Origin: Erythroxylum novogranatense
Lineage: Eukaryota; Streptophyta; Magnoliopsida; Malpighiales; Erythroxylaceae
NCBI GenBank assembly: GCA_029891385.1
Contig: CM057228.1
Location: 66,749,523-66,813,522 of the forward strand
Reading direction: 5' to 3'
DNA: 64,000 nucleotides
Every line of letters begins with the position of its first letter. The first letter of the stretch is position 1. This document shows positions 24,426 to 36,880 of the stretch, piece by piece. A model generated the notes under the pieces. It was not told the DNA's origin. It worked only from the letters and a program-made list of their open reading frames with translations, and did not search any database. Made by a program: the position numbers and the translations under genes.

Positions 24426-26913
24426 TACAGTCTCTTTATTAGGTGTTACACATACTTCTTAATCCATTCATAGTTCCTCCAATCAACAATTTGGGCTTTC
24501 CTAATCCCTTTTTGCAAAATTGATGTTACTTTTCAATAGCTCATAATACTTCCTTTTTGCTCCTTTTTAACTCGACATTATACTCTCTTTATTGCACTGA
24601 ATTTAGTAACCTGAATATCCAAATATGTGGTACTCTGCTATTGAATGTTCTATTTAATGCATTTGATTGCAACACTAGCTTTATTAGGACATGTTCATTT
24701 GCATAATCCTTTCAATCGTTTCCAATGCAATTCTTACCTCAATCTCTACTGATCTGTATATTCATGTCTCCAAGCTTTCAAACCAATTACTATTGCAGCA
24801 ATTTCAAGTCATGTATCAAAATTTAGCTCATGAGGCTATAATTGTCCCTAGGTACACAAAAGCACTTTATACTATTGCGACCAATTCCATCTTGATCTCT
24901 AATGGGAAACTCTATTGTATATACTATAACGTCTCCACATCCAAATGGCATAATTAACACTGCAGTTATATATATATATATAACTTTTTTTTTTCATTCA
25001 ACACTGACATGGCTTACATGTTTTTCCTCAACTATTCAATATCTTCTCTTTACCTTTATGATCATAGTCACTGACTGATATACTTTTGCTTGGATCACTT
25101 TAACCTTCAAGATCATAATACTATCGGGGTATTGTTAACTCCAATAGATATATCCTCAAACTTATTGTGCTTATGTTTAGTACTCATAATTCCTTAAGTA
25201 ACTAATTCCTCAGTGAAGTAGTATTTTCACATGTTATTATCAATCTTCCCATTTACTTATCTCTCTTAAATAATTTTATCCATTCTTTAGAGTTCCTCAA
25301 GTTTCGCATTGACTTATTCCAAGGTCCGCTCATTCATACCAGTTTCTCCACACATTGCAATTTATTTGCAAACATAACTTCCTGTGTTGGTAACACATTC
25401 ATAAGATATAATTTGTGGTTCCTAAACATATTTACACAAACTATAATGTGGACCAAAGTTCACCTCACATTAGTAAGAATGTCTCCTCGAATTCTAAAAT
25501 CTACTTATATAGTTGGATACTTTACATCAACACAATGTATACACTCTCAATAGCCTTTTCTAACTCTTATTCTTGAGTCTTCGCTATGGATGTAACTCCA
25601 ATATTCACTTTTGACTCATTATTTATTCATTTCAGATTTGTTCCTTCATTGATCATAAATTGAATTAACCGGCTTACTGACCCTATCTCAGTGATTTCTT
25701 GGTACTAATCTCGATATTGTTTATAAATCCTTGTGAATTAACTATTTCCCATGATTACTTATTAGTCATTCTTTGTACCTCAAGAAAAAGTATATCAATT
25801 CGTATCATAACTCATATGATCAAAACATCCTCGATAATAAGGCTCAATGAGGTATTAAGCAATTTCATTTACTCTAACACCCTGGTAGATACCATCCAAA
25901 ATCCTTACATCTTACCTAGAGATGTATTTGTGTCAAGTCTCCTTGTTCCTGCCCATGATTGGGGTTTACCATAAGATCATAATAGAAACTATTTTTGTAG
26001 ACCAATATTGTGCCCTGCAGTTTCTTCCTCACATTAACACATGTATTAACAGCGATTATACTCCAGTTTTCCAACATTTACCTTTTCTAATGCGACATCA
26101 TTTCATAATAATTGAACTATCATTTTGCGTGAATTCACTCTTCTCCTTTGATTCATCATCTCTTCCTTAATCACGTGCATACATAAAATCCAAACTTAGG
26201 CGCATTTCTAATTTTCTCCATACTACACATCATTCATCACTTGTCATTACTTGTAAAGTCATTTATAACTATTTTATTTCCCTTGGTTTCATTTTCCTAT
26301 CATCCTTTATTTCATCGTACATAAGTATATCCTGAATCCATTTAAAATTAGAGAAGCAGAACAGACATATTATTATGCTAAATCATAACTTTTATCACAT
26401 TTCAAATCCAAGTCTAACCTTTCACAGTCATAGAAAAGTTATTTCCTTTAACCACACTTGTACACTTTAATCTCATAACTCTTATCACTTTTAACTGACA
26501 TTCATCTCATGTCCAAATTTGACCTCTCCAGGCTATAGAAAATTTCATTTTCTTTCAACTCGGTTTATACACTTTAGGTCTCATTATTTATTTTGATATC
26601 ACTTTTTTCCTTAATCAGCCCATGCCAATGTATTCACATTCCTATCACATTCGAGGATTTATTACCACAGTACAATATGAATATCATTTTCCATTATTCT
26701 TTTACTATTTCTCATTGCCCATAAACCTTCAATGGATCATATTCTGGCATATCATCACTTTTCTCATACTTAAACACTTAACACATGCTCATGCGTGTGA
26801 CTCAAACTCATGCGACTCAGACTAGGGATCAGTTGCCACTGTCTGCTATGACATGATTTAAATGCATGTACTTGACCCATGTTTCAGAAAATGCCCATCT
26901 AAGATAGTACTAC
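24426..26913 (-). pseudogene. Decayed pol/gag interior of element E
   Basis: It is colinear with 14.3-17.0 kb of element C: aacactagctttatt at 24673, the RNase H phrase near 24840-24740 (HDLEIAAIVIGLKAWRHE on minus), atactatcggggtattgttaactcc at about 25120, and the end segment actagggatcagttgccactg near 26822. RNase H and upstream domains are recognisable only in pieces and are riddled with stops. Integrase and chromodomain were lost in the deletion at about 24425. Confidence 0.6.
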
Positions 26914-26930
26914 TGGGCTTCGATACTACA
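26914..26930 (-). other. Decayed primer-binding site of element E
   Basis: TGTAGTATCGAAGCCCA on minus resembles TGGTATCAGAGCC and lies 4 bases from the LTR edge at 26935. Confidence 0.5.
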
Positions 26931-27408
26931 TAAATGTAACACCCCACTCCCGCATGACTCGAACCCGACATCGATGGCGATATCCGAGTCCGTGCCTCGC
27001 AAGGGTGGCTTGCTACATCAGTTAGCTCATCAAAAACTCAATATGAAACCTTTTCTTCAAGCGTACGTGAAAATCAATAATTATAAATTTGGGCTCACTT
27101 TTATTCATAAACATTTTAATTTATAGTAGTTGCCAATTTTGTTTTTCACATACCAGAAATTCGATTAGCCCATTCCTAAAAAAAACATATTACACTTTGA
27201 TCAATTTCTTTTGCAAAACTTTTTTTTCCAATCGAAAAGTTATACGCAAATAATATACGCAAATACAAAAAATACAATGATTTGCAGAAAATACAATTCA
27301 GTGCGAAAATAAAGAGACACAATGCAGACGCGAACTGATCCCAACCTTTTCTTTCTCTCACATGCAATAGGTATACTCCCGTTGCCTAATGGGTTATTCT
27401 TCTGAGTC

Positions 27409-28202
27409 CTGAAAAATAATTGCAAATTTTGGGTGAGTTTTGCGAACTCAGTGAGTGACCATCATCGATGGCTCACCCAGTCACACAACATATAATTCAC
27501 ATATCTCACTTTATTTCACATTTCACATTATTTCACATTTGATACACTTATCATTCATATTATGCACATGAGACTCACTTTTCATTTGTTATTTTGTTAT
27601 GACCAAGTGCCTAAACTGTCCCATGTAGGGCTCATTAATAATTGTCCCTTATCCGTTTGGAGGATACAAGGCTCATTAAACGTTGAGCCTGAGGCTTTGA
27701 ATCACTTTTGAGCTCGAAGCTCATTTTCACTCGTTGAGCTTAAAGCTCTAATCGGTGGCGACTCTGGTCACAACAGCCATTATATTTCATACACTTATGC
27801 AATGAAATACATCAATCACATTGGCCTATTCCCATTCACTCACTTTCACATGTCATCGGACTGTAGTCCGACATTCAATAGTAGAGTTGAGAAACAAATT
27901 CCCATACATATGCAATGCACGTTCAAAAGACATTTGCCATCAGACCGTGGTCAGGCACTTATCACTTGTATAATGCGCATTCAAAACACATTTATCAATC
28001 ACATTAAATACACATAGTTTATCCAATTCACATTCAAGTAGCACTTCAATAACATAACTCCCCAATACACAGTCATCGAACCTTCTGTCCGGAATCCGCA
28101 ATCAAATCACAATCCATCACCATTCATATGAGCATTCAGTAGTAAGTCAATACCAATTTTAAAAAAACAAATAATAAAATGAGACCATCTCGGTCTACTC
28201 AT
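27409..28202 (-). other. Putative LTR intron of element E with mutated donor
   Basis: Acceptor CAATTATTTTTCAG|GACTC (AG at 27410-27409). The donor site reads CT|ATGAGTAGACC (28202-28201), where C has CT|GTGAGTAGACC, so the invariant donor G has become A. Length 794 bp. Inference. Confidence 0.4.
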
Positions 28203-28699
28203 AGCACGCTCTAGATTAGCATTTGCTTCCAAATTTTAGAAATGCCTAACTACAAATTTTTAACCTGCACAACCCATTTATGCAATACATTGCACACATA
28301 TTAATAATTTTGCACAATTACAAGCATTCATTTATGCACATGTGTGTATATGGAATATGTACGATGCATGTTCATGACAATCCCAATATTATTCCATAAA
28401 TCTCATCGAAAAATGTTCCCCTAAATTTTAGAAATCCATAAACACCAAAATTACTCAATTTGGATTTCTATAAGTTCAATTATTGCTAAAACACTGAAGT
28501 ATGTCTCGAAAAATAATCCATTCATATTGCCTTAATCGATCCTCTCACTTTGATTCAATCCATTATTTTCAATTTAATCTCAAAAATAAAAAATTCTTAT
28601 ATAGAAGTAGAGGAGTGTCTTATGAATCCGACGCTTCAAAAATCAGGTCAATCAGAGGTCGGATGGACAAGTTATAAGCAAAAGAGTGGAGGAAGGGCA

Positions 28700-28765
28700 G
28701 GTGAGTCAGCGAGTCGCGCCGCATGCGCGAAAGCTCGAGCGGCGAGCGGCCGCGAGGCGGCTCTT
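28700..28765. repeat. GC-rich palindrome cluster in LTR E
   Basis: cagcgagtcgcgccgcatgc, gctcgagc and ggcgagcggccgcgaggcgg occur in 60 bp, followed by a T-run. Solo LTR F carries a GTCGAC cluster at the homologous place instead. Confidence 0.7.
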
Positions 28766-30671
28766 TTTTTTTTTTCATTTTTCCACCCATTTTCCCTATC
28801 TTCTTCCCCAATACATAACTTTTCACAAAAGTGTCCAAAATTGACAAATTAGGTATAAATAGAAAGATCACAGAAAGCCCTACAATTTCCATGAAGGACT
28901 TACAAACGAATTCTAACTCTAAAGGAGTCAAAATGCCAAGCAAAATTACTGTCCAATAAATGTCACCCTAAACAATAACACATCTTCTAAAAATCATATC
29001 TGCCTATTCCATTGGCCAAAAATTCCAAGCTTTATATCAATAAAAAGATCAGAACACATTCTACAACTTCCACATCGCCTTCCTTTGCATTGTGTACACC
29101 ATCTGGAATTCCCGTAATGCAATGCAACTAGATGGAGCTGCTATTCGATGGACTGATGTGGCTATCAAAATTACAATGACCACTTATAAAATTTTATTTC
29201 GTTTGTACCCAGTAGAACTTATTACTCCTGTATTTGTTAGCTGATTGACAGAGCTTGTTTAAACTGGGGCCCTTGGTCTACTCCTGGAACTGTGTTGAGG
29301 GCACTATTTCAGCTGAGTCTATATTGGTTGCATGGCCCATGCAACTCCTTCTATTGGTTGCATGGCCCATACAACCCTTCTGCTACGATTTGGAGAAGTA
29401 TCTGCACTTGGCGAAATGCTGTCGTCGACAAGACTAGGTCCCATGCTGCTGTAGTTGATTATTAATAGTTCGTTCTCTTGGGCTGATCCGACTGCTAATT
29501 ACTTTTGTTCCAAACCTATTTTGTCCCTAGTGATGGTTCGGGTGTCATTGTGAGGGCTAACCTCATTTTGGATGTACAGGGATCTCATGGAATCTTTTGT
29601 GCACTAATGTGACTGAGTGGGGTATGCCCCATAAACTCATGTACATAACATTTTTTGATAAATATCATTTACCATTTATCAACAAAAAAAAAATCTCAAT
29701 CAAAGTTTCTGCCCCCCATAATTTTACCCTAAACTACATCCAAACTTCAAAAATTCATACCTTACAATTCCTACATCCAAAAATGGCATATTATACTTCA
29801 TTAAAAAGCTAAGACATTCCTTTATAACTTTCAATAAGGCCACATGAGCCAATTCAAACCATAACAATGCAGAATTTGACTCAAAGTACAGTATCCACAA
29901 AACCTACACTTATGGACATTTCCAAACACAAAGCACATTAATCTTTGGAATAACATCCGAAAGTCAACAGATCATAACTTTCAACTCCGGTATCGAAAAA
30001 TATCATACTTTATAGAGATAGAAAGCTAACAAGAAAAGCTACAACTTTCATGCAGACCCCTTTAGAAAAATCTGCCTAAATCAATCCAGAAAAATTTTCC
30101 AAAGTTTTAGATCACAAAATACAATTTTAGAGCTACTGTTGAACCCTACACACATTGCCACATTCAAGTCACAATTTGGAAATCTTCAATCCAAAATTGA
30201 ACATCACTTCCTTCATAAGAAATCTAGACAACCACCTCTAGTTTAATTTAAGCCAAAAATTATCTTAATTGCATAACCATAGAAGAAGTTACGTGTAACG
30301 CCCCCTCACCGTAGGATACACATCGGGACGCCCAAAGGTCGCTCCGACACGTATCCCACGATAAAGGTGCACTACCAGAAAAATACAACTGTTAATCCAC
30401 ATGGCATCGCAATAATTAAAACCATAATATATCAGAAATCAGTAAATTTTAAAATCCAAAATAATCTTGATACAGTCATCTAATATCAGAATAGACAAGT
30501 CTATTAGTCCCCTAAACAACACCAAAAAGGAAACTGATACAAGCATCTATCCTAAGTCATCCGCAAAAGTCCAACCCAGCTGACCGACCTGTGTGCCATC
30601 GCTTCTCTTGGCAGCACGCTCGCACAGCAGGAAAAGACTATCTCCAGAGCTAGGAGTCTACTCTAACGATT

Positions 30672-31311
30672 CTGAAAAATTAGATGCAATTTTGGGTGAG
30701 TTTGCGAACTCAATGAGAAACCATCATCAATGGTTCACTCAAATCATACATTAAGCAGATTGCGTACAGCACAACACAGTAAGATACAATTAGTATATAA
30801 CAATTTGCAGTAACCTATAACAGTTTGCAGTATCAAATAACAATTTACAATAAATCAGGTCATCACGTAATTCAGTAATCGTCACAAAACAATCATTCAT
30901 GTGTATACAATGCAAATGTGACTCTTTTCCAGTTATTCAGTATTATGTCCAAGTGTTCAATCAGTATTCAGTGGGGGGGGGACGCGTTAGGGATTTCTCC
31001 CCTCGGGCTCGAGGCCCGGTCAGTACAGTGTTAGAGCTCGAGGCTCTTTTCAGTGATAATAACAACTTGGGTCACATATCCATTATCTGATCATGCATTT
31101 ATGCATGTAATGCAGTGTTCAGTAATTCAGTGTATGGCTATAAAAGTCCAGTATTTCAATTCCCAATGTCATGCAGTAGTCCAATCCCATACAGTAGAAA
31201 CATGCAGGTTCGATTATATACATTTTAGTAATCATGCAATTCACATTGGCAAGTAATTTACATAGAGCATTTAGACAACCAGGAATTTGAGAAACCAACT
31301 AGGTTACTCAC
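30672..31311 (-). other. Putative intron inside 3' LTR of element G
   Basis: Minus: donor TTACAG|GTGAGTAACC (GT at 31311-31310) and acceptor GCATCTAATTTTTCAG|AATC (AG at 30673-30672), 640 bp. It contains gggctcgaggcccgg and gagctcgaggctc hairpins (31005-31045) and the gagtttgcgaactc module (30696-30709). Inference. Confidence 0.5.
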
Positions 31312-31867
31312 CTGTAACTTCCGAGCTACTACCGGGAAGTCCCAGCAATATCCGTGGAATGACGATCCAACGGCGCCTCTATAGCATTAAAATGCAGTCC
31401 CATTACTAGATGCTCAATTAAACGATTCATTGATGCATATGTCTCTATGAAATTATGTACAATGCATGTTCACGATTTCCGACGCTAAAACCCAAAGTTG
31501 AAATCCTATGCCCAATTCTAACTCATTGCTCCATTGATCGACAATAATTGATCCAATCCTAAAATTCAGTTCAATTTCCTCAATTCATACTCCCCATAGC
31601 AATTCCCTATCCATTGGGTCAAAACCTCTATTGAAAATCCCAATTAAAATTCCAATTCTCTCAATTCAATACTTAGGTCACACTATGAACCATAATTAAC
31701 CTTATTCTCTATGAATCAATACCATTTAAATTAAATTCTAACTTCCATAATTATCCTCAATTGTAGACCTCTTTCCCTAGATCATAATGAATCGAGAATC
31801 ACCTCAATCGGAGGTCTATACCATAAGTTATGCCCAATAAATTAAAAATCAATCCATCGAAAATCGC

Positions 31868-32130
31868 TTCTTCGCGACCTACACCCTCGCCCTTGGCGTC
31901 TGAAGGTCGTCTTGCATGGCGTGAAGGGACTTCGCCATGGCGTGAAGGACGCTGGCGGCATCCTCTTTGCGGCTCGCCGTGGCGTAGGCGAAAACGTTCG
32001 CCGCGGCGTGAAACCATGCGCTCGTCGCGGCGTCTCGTTGCGCTCGTCGCGGCGAGCAATTAATTACTCGTCGCGGAGAGCAATTAATTACTCGTCGCGG
32101 CGAGGCTATGCCAGATGTCGCGACGTGCGG
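31868..32130. repeat. CCGCGG palindrome cluster in 3' LTR of element G
   Basis: At least ten motifs are present, such as ttcgccatggcgtgaa, gctcgccgtggcg, gttcgccgcggcgtgaa and gctcgtcgcggcgagc. It includes a tandem agcaattaattactcgtcgcgg at 32053-32098. It lies between the TATA box and the putative splice donor, so it would be in the RNA leader. The partner LTR carries a shorter, rearranged version at 48034-48230. Confidence 0.8.
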
Positions 32131-32530
32131 GTTGCGCCTCCGTCTTCTCCGATCGCTTTTCATCCATTTCTCACTCTAAATCCTCCATTAACACTCTCAA
32201 CTACCCAAATCAACCATAATAAATGCCATAAATGCATCAAAAACCATTAATAACAACATTAAAGCCATAAATACTTACCAATCGAAGATCGAATTCCACA
32301 AATCCCCCAAATCTCCGTAAACCCTAAAACTTTCTCAAATCACCGATTAACCATTCTCAAACCTTCTCAACCTTCATCAATCACAATAACAAGTTAGCCT
32401 AGCACAATGAGGAGAAAACCATAAGGAAAGATCGAAGAACCTCACCGATGGGAGGAATCGATGAACACCGTGGGAGGAGGAAGAGAAGAAAACGATTTTG
32501 CCTTAGGAAAATTTCTAACTTTCAAACCTA

Positions 32531-32644
32531 GGTATTTATAGACATAGGTCTCCAAATCAGTTCAAATTTCAGTCTCTAAATTTCAATGGTTCAACATTTT
32601 AATTTCCTAACAGTATAACTCTAATTTTTCCATCGCCATTGGAC
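32531..32644 (-). promoter_or_regulatory. Core promoter of element G LTR (TATA plus CCAAT)
   Basis: Minus: CCAAT box in GTCCAATGGC (32644-32635) and TATA box TATAAATACC (32540-32531), about 95 bp apart. The pair is repeated in the partner LTR (TATA at 48633-48624). A GTCCAATGGCA-like phrase also recurs in S, C, E, D and F. Confidence 0.6.
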
Positions 32645-33020
32645 AATTCTTTCAGTACCATACGGTCAATCGGTCTGTCACTCGAAAATTTCCGGTCCGA
32701 GCATTTTCTTCCGAATTTCCCAAAAATTTCCTATAAGCCACTATCAATAGCCAATCACTCTTAGCCCATTCTAAATCAGTCATTCAAGCCCACTTACTCC
32801 TAATTTCTCAATCGATTGCAATCTAGTCAGTTCAGTAAGTTCATGCTCACAATTAAAATACCAGAAAACCATGAATGCATGTACCTATAAATAAATACAT
32901 ATGCAATAAACCTGTTCCTCTATAATTAGAGGCCAGTAACATGCTCAATCAGTGAATGCAATAAAACCTATCTGACTGACCCAATATTACCATCATGCCC
33001 TTGCTAACAATAACAGGATG

Positions 33021-34378
33021 TTACAATTCACCCCTCCTAATAAAAATTTCGTCCCGAAATTTAATACCTGTCTGATCGAATAAATGAGGATACTGACTCC
33101 TCATAAGCTCCTCAGTCTCCCATGTAGCTTCCTCAGAAGAGTGGTTCTTCCAAAGGACTTTCACCAATGGGATCACCCTGTTCCTCAGCTGCTTGACCCG
33201 AGATCCTATAATCTGTACCGGCTCCTCAACATAACTCAGATCACTGGCTACCTCAATTTCCTGAGCCGGAATCACATGCGTCAGGTCTGAATGATACCGT
33301 CGGAGCATACTAACATGAAACACGTCATGTATCTGGGACATCTCACTCAGTAACACCAATCTGTAAGCCAACGGTCCTATCCTCTCAAGGATCTCATACG
33401 GACCGATATACCGAGGGCTCAACTTGCCCTTACGGCCAAACCTCAGTACGCTTTTCCAAGGAGACACCCGGAGAAACACTCTGTCACCCACATTATACTC
33501 CATCTCTCGCTGATGCTGATCCACATAGCTCTTCTGTCTGTCCTGAGTCGCCTTGATGCGACTCCGGATTAGCTGTACCTTATCCACTGTATCCTGAATC
33601 AGCTCGGGACCCTCAATCGATCTCATACCCTCTTCATCCCATTATAATGGCGATCGACACGGTCGCCCATACAAGGCCTTATACGGTGCCATCCCAATAC
33701 TACTCTGATACTAGTTATTATATGCAAACTCGATCAGTGCCAAATACTGATCCCATGCTCCTCTGAACTCCAATACATACGCCTGAAGCATGTCCTCAAT
33801 AGTCTTAATCGTCTCTCTCTCGCTCATCATCGACCGAGGATGAAATCTTGTCAGATCAAGTTCAACCTCGTACCCATAGCAGTCTGTAGGCTCTTCCAGA
33901 ACCTCGAAGTGAACTTAGGATCCCTGTCTGAGACTATCGACAACAGAACCCCATGCAACCGCATAATCTCTGCTACATACTTCTGGGCCAAATGATCAAG
34001 AGTATTGCTCTCCCTCACTGGCAAGAAGTGAGCCGATTTAGTCAATCGGTCCACTATGACCCATATAGCATCATGCTGCCTCGGTGTCCTAGGCAACCCC
34101 ATCACAAAATCCATGGTAATTCGCTCCCATTTTCATTCCGGAATGGGAAATGAATGCAACTTCCCCACTGGAGCCTGATGCTCTGTCTTAACCTGCTGAC
34201 AAATCAGATACCTGGAAACATACTCTGCCACTTGCCTCTTCATACTAGGCCACCAGAAATGTTGTCTCAGTGAATTATACATCTTGATCGTACCAGGATG
34301 CATAGCATAGGCAGCTACATGTGCCTCCTCTAGGATCTCCCGTCTCAAATCATCAACATATGGCACACTCCTCATAAT
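33021..34378 (-). pseudogene. Integrase and chromodomain of element G, broken
   Basis: Integrase with a C-terminal chromodomain, which joins element DNA to the genome and biases insertion to marked chromatin. The N-terminal zinc-binding part ([10 protein letters not shown]...YLICQQ, about 34340-34195) has Tyr where the first Cys of the CxxC pair belongs. The catalytic core is at 34114-33851, with Asp in WVIVDRLTK and SDRDPKF. A stop replaces Trp before it. A frameshift near 33860 separates the third acidic residue (SERETIKTIEDML). Two more stops follow (about 33717 and 33640). The last frame, 33626-33021, holds the GPY/F module (RYIGPYEILERIGPLAYRL) and the chromodomain tail EEATWETEELMRSQYPHLF. 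The coding frame runs into the LTR edge. Confidence 0.88.
33026..33042 (-). other. Polypurine tract of element G
   Basis: ATTAGGAGGGGTGAATT on minus, directly next to the LTR end TGTAACA. Confidence 0.8.
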
Positions 34379-35404
34379 CTCCCAACTCATAACCGCCTCT
34401 ATCTTATGAGGGTCCACCTGAATACCCTCACCGGACACCACGTGCCCCAGAAATACAATCTCATCAAGCCAGAATTCACACTTTGTGAATTTGACGAACA
34501 GCTGTCTCTCTCTCATGACCTGAAGGACAATCCTCAGATGCTCAGCGTGCTCCTGTCTACTCCTCGAATAAACCAGAATATCATCAACAAATACAATCAC
34601 AAACCGATCCAGGTAGGACTAAAAAACTCTATTCATCAAAGCCATGAAGGCTGCCGGGGCATTAGTCAACCCAAACGGCATCACTAAGAACTCGAAATGC
34701 CCGTACCTGCTCCTGAAAGCACTCTTAGGCACATCGGCCTCTGCAATCCTCAACTGGTAGTAACCTGATCGCAGGTCCAACTTAGTGAACACCTGAGCTC
34801 CCTGCAACTGATCAAATAAATCATCAATCCTAGGCAGTGGATACTTATTCTTCACTGTCACCCGATTCAACTGCCTATAATCAATACACAGTCTTAGAGT
34901 CCCGTCCTTCTTCTTCACAAACAGTACTAGAGCTCCCCATGGCGAAACACTCGGTTTAATGAACCCCTTATCCAGTAGCTCCTGCAACTGAGCCTTAAGC
35001 TCTCTCAGTTCCACCGGTGCCATCTTATACGGAGGTATCAATATAGGAGCGGCACCTGGAACGAGATTAATCGAGAACTATGTCTCCCGCTCTGGCGGCA
35101 ATCCCGGTAACTCCTCGGGAAACACATCTGGAAATTCCCTGACTATGGGAACATCCTGCAATCTCATCTCGACTCGGGAATCCACTACGTGAGCCAGATA
35201 GGCCTCACAACCTCCCTGCATCAATCTCAGGGCACTTAAGAAGGATATCATCCTCGCTGGCACTGCTTGACTAACTCCTCGAAAAGCAACCCTGGGCTGA
35301 CCAGGAGACTCCAATACAACCTCCTTGATATAACAGTCCATGATAGCCCTATGCGCAGTCAACCAGTCCATCCCCAATATCACGTCGATCTCCCTCAGAG
35401 GCAA
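34379..35404 (-). pseudogene. Protease end and reverse transcriptase of element G, RNase H deleted
   Basis: One frame with two stops (about 35076 and 34617). It starts with the protease end (DVILGMDWLTAH), a linker, then [47 protein letters not shown] and the catalytic FVDDILVYS at about 34594-34570. It runs on to [20 protein letters not shown]. At about 34379 it jumps in frame from ...VMSWE straight into the linker before integrase ([19 protein letters not shown]). The rest of the RT thumb and the whole RNase H domain, usually some 250 residues, are missing. The copy could not complete reverse transcription unaided. Confidence 0.9.
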
Positions 35405-36721
35405 AATGATCGATCAAGACAGAATCGCGCCGGTCGATCCGAACCGGACACCTATCTGAGACCTCTCCCAATACGGTTGTACTACCTGAGGTGTACTCAC
35501 CTCTAACCCATATCAGAACCTCGCCTATTCCCATGCAGTCTACATGCTAAATGCGGTGAAATGAAAGAATGAGTGGATCCAGGATCCAACAATGCATATG
35601 CTTCAAAACCAGAAATCAGAAACATACCCGCAACAACATCCGGGGAATCCTGTGCCTCCTGCCGAGTCATGGCATAGACCCTAGCCTGTGACTGTTGTCT
35701 GCTGCTCGGTCCCTCTGACCTCACTGCGGACCCCTCTACTCGGCCTCGACCTCGGCCTCGGCCTCTCCATCCTGATCCACCTCCACGACTCTGATGCACC
35801 GTGGTATTGCTGCCTGATCTTCCAGTCATAGTAGACTGGGCTCCCAAAGTCTCTGGGCAGTTCCTGACCAGGTGGTCCATCGAGCCACACCTCAAACAGG
35901 CTCCAAACAGCCATCGACACTCTCCACTATGCCTCTTGTCATAATGCTCGCATAAAGGAACAGATCGCTTGAAACTGCAGCCGCCGCCACCACTACCGTG
36001 CATACAAATCATCCCTCTACCCATGACCAGTCTGTCTAGCCCCTCCTGCGGTCCTGAAGGGCCTACTCTGACGCTTGTTGTACCCTCTACCAGCACTGCC
36101 CTGACTGTCACTAGACCTCTTATGCCTGGTCTCCTGACCAGTCTCAGCTAGACTCTCCCTCAGTAGCTGCTCTATCCTCACTGCAGAAGCCCTCAGTTTA
36201 ATAAAATTGCCCATATCGGACCTAGCCAATCGGGTACGAATCTCCAGATTGAGTCCGCCCTCAAAACGCCGACACCTGTCAGCCTCAGTAGCAACCAATG
36301 TAGAAGCATAGACCATCAACTCGTTGAACCGCACCTCACAGTCGGTCACGGTCAACTGTCCCTGTCTCAGCTCTAAGAACTCCTGTAACTTCATTTCCAA
36401 ATAGACCTTGGGCATGTAATTGTCCTTGAAGGCCCTTAGAAAATCATCCCATGTCAGTGTACAGGGCCTGGTGGTACTGCCCGGGACAGTCTTCCACTAC
36501 TGATATGCAGGACCCAGTAGCAAAGAGACGGCATAATCAAACCTCTCCTCAGGGTCGCAATCCATCTGATCGAGGACTCTCTCAGTCCTCTCTAGCCATC
36601 CCTCAGCCTCCACAGGATCGGTGCTGCCATAGAAATCAACAGCCCCCTGCTTACGTAGTCGATCATATCTCCGTTCCTGTCTCACAGGAACTCGAGGAGG
36701 CAACTCCTCTGAAAGAGGCAT
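35405..36721 (-). pseudogene. gag and protease of element G, broken
   Basis: gag begins at an ATG at 36721 (MPLSEELPPRVPVRQERRY). It continues in frame through one stop (about 36494) into the capsid-like core (NYMPKVYLEMKLQEFLELRQ to about 36017). A frameshift near 36050 moves coding to the frame 36111-35503. That frame has the zinc knuckle CLRCGSMDHLVRNC (about 35899-35858), a Gly/Arg-rich stretch (GRGRGRGR), and the protease active site LLDPGSTHSFIS (about 35607-35572), with DPGS for the usual D-S/T-G. A further frame change near 35530 leads into the pol frame. The product would coat the RNA and mature the particle in family members; here it is disabled. Confidence 0.88.
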
Positions 36722-36880
36722 CGGGGACTCCCTACTAGCTCCTACCGATTCCAGGTCAGCTGGTAGCTCAATTCAATCTCCAAGGATGGATGACCTAAAA
36801 TAGACAAGAGATTTTGATCAGTTCTGCTATTCTTACAGTGATTCCAGCCTAAAATACACTATGCCCAAAAGAAGCCAAAC

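Larger units (their letters stand above)
30294..33025 (-). repeat. 3' LTR of element G (intact copy)
   Basis: It is 2732 bp, TGTAACGCCCCC...AGGATGTTACA. In the sense direction it carries CCAAT and TATA elements, the CCGCGG palindrome cluster, the putative intron, then the LTR end. A run of nine G (30972-30980) marks the place where copia H entered the other copy. Confidence 0.93.

Noticed and set aside
28550..28943. Open frames around 28.6-28.9 kb
   Set aside because: They fall in the GC-rich cassette of LTR E; the homologous region in F is not open.
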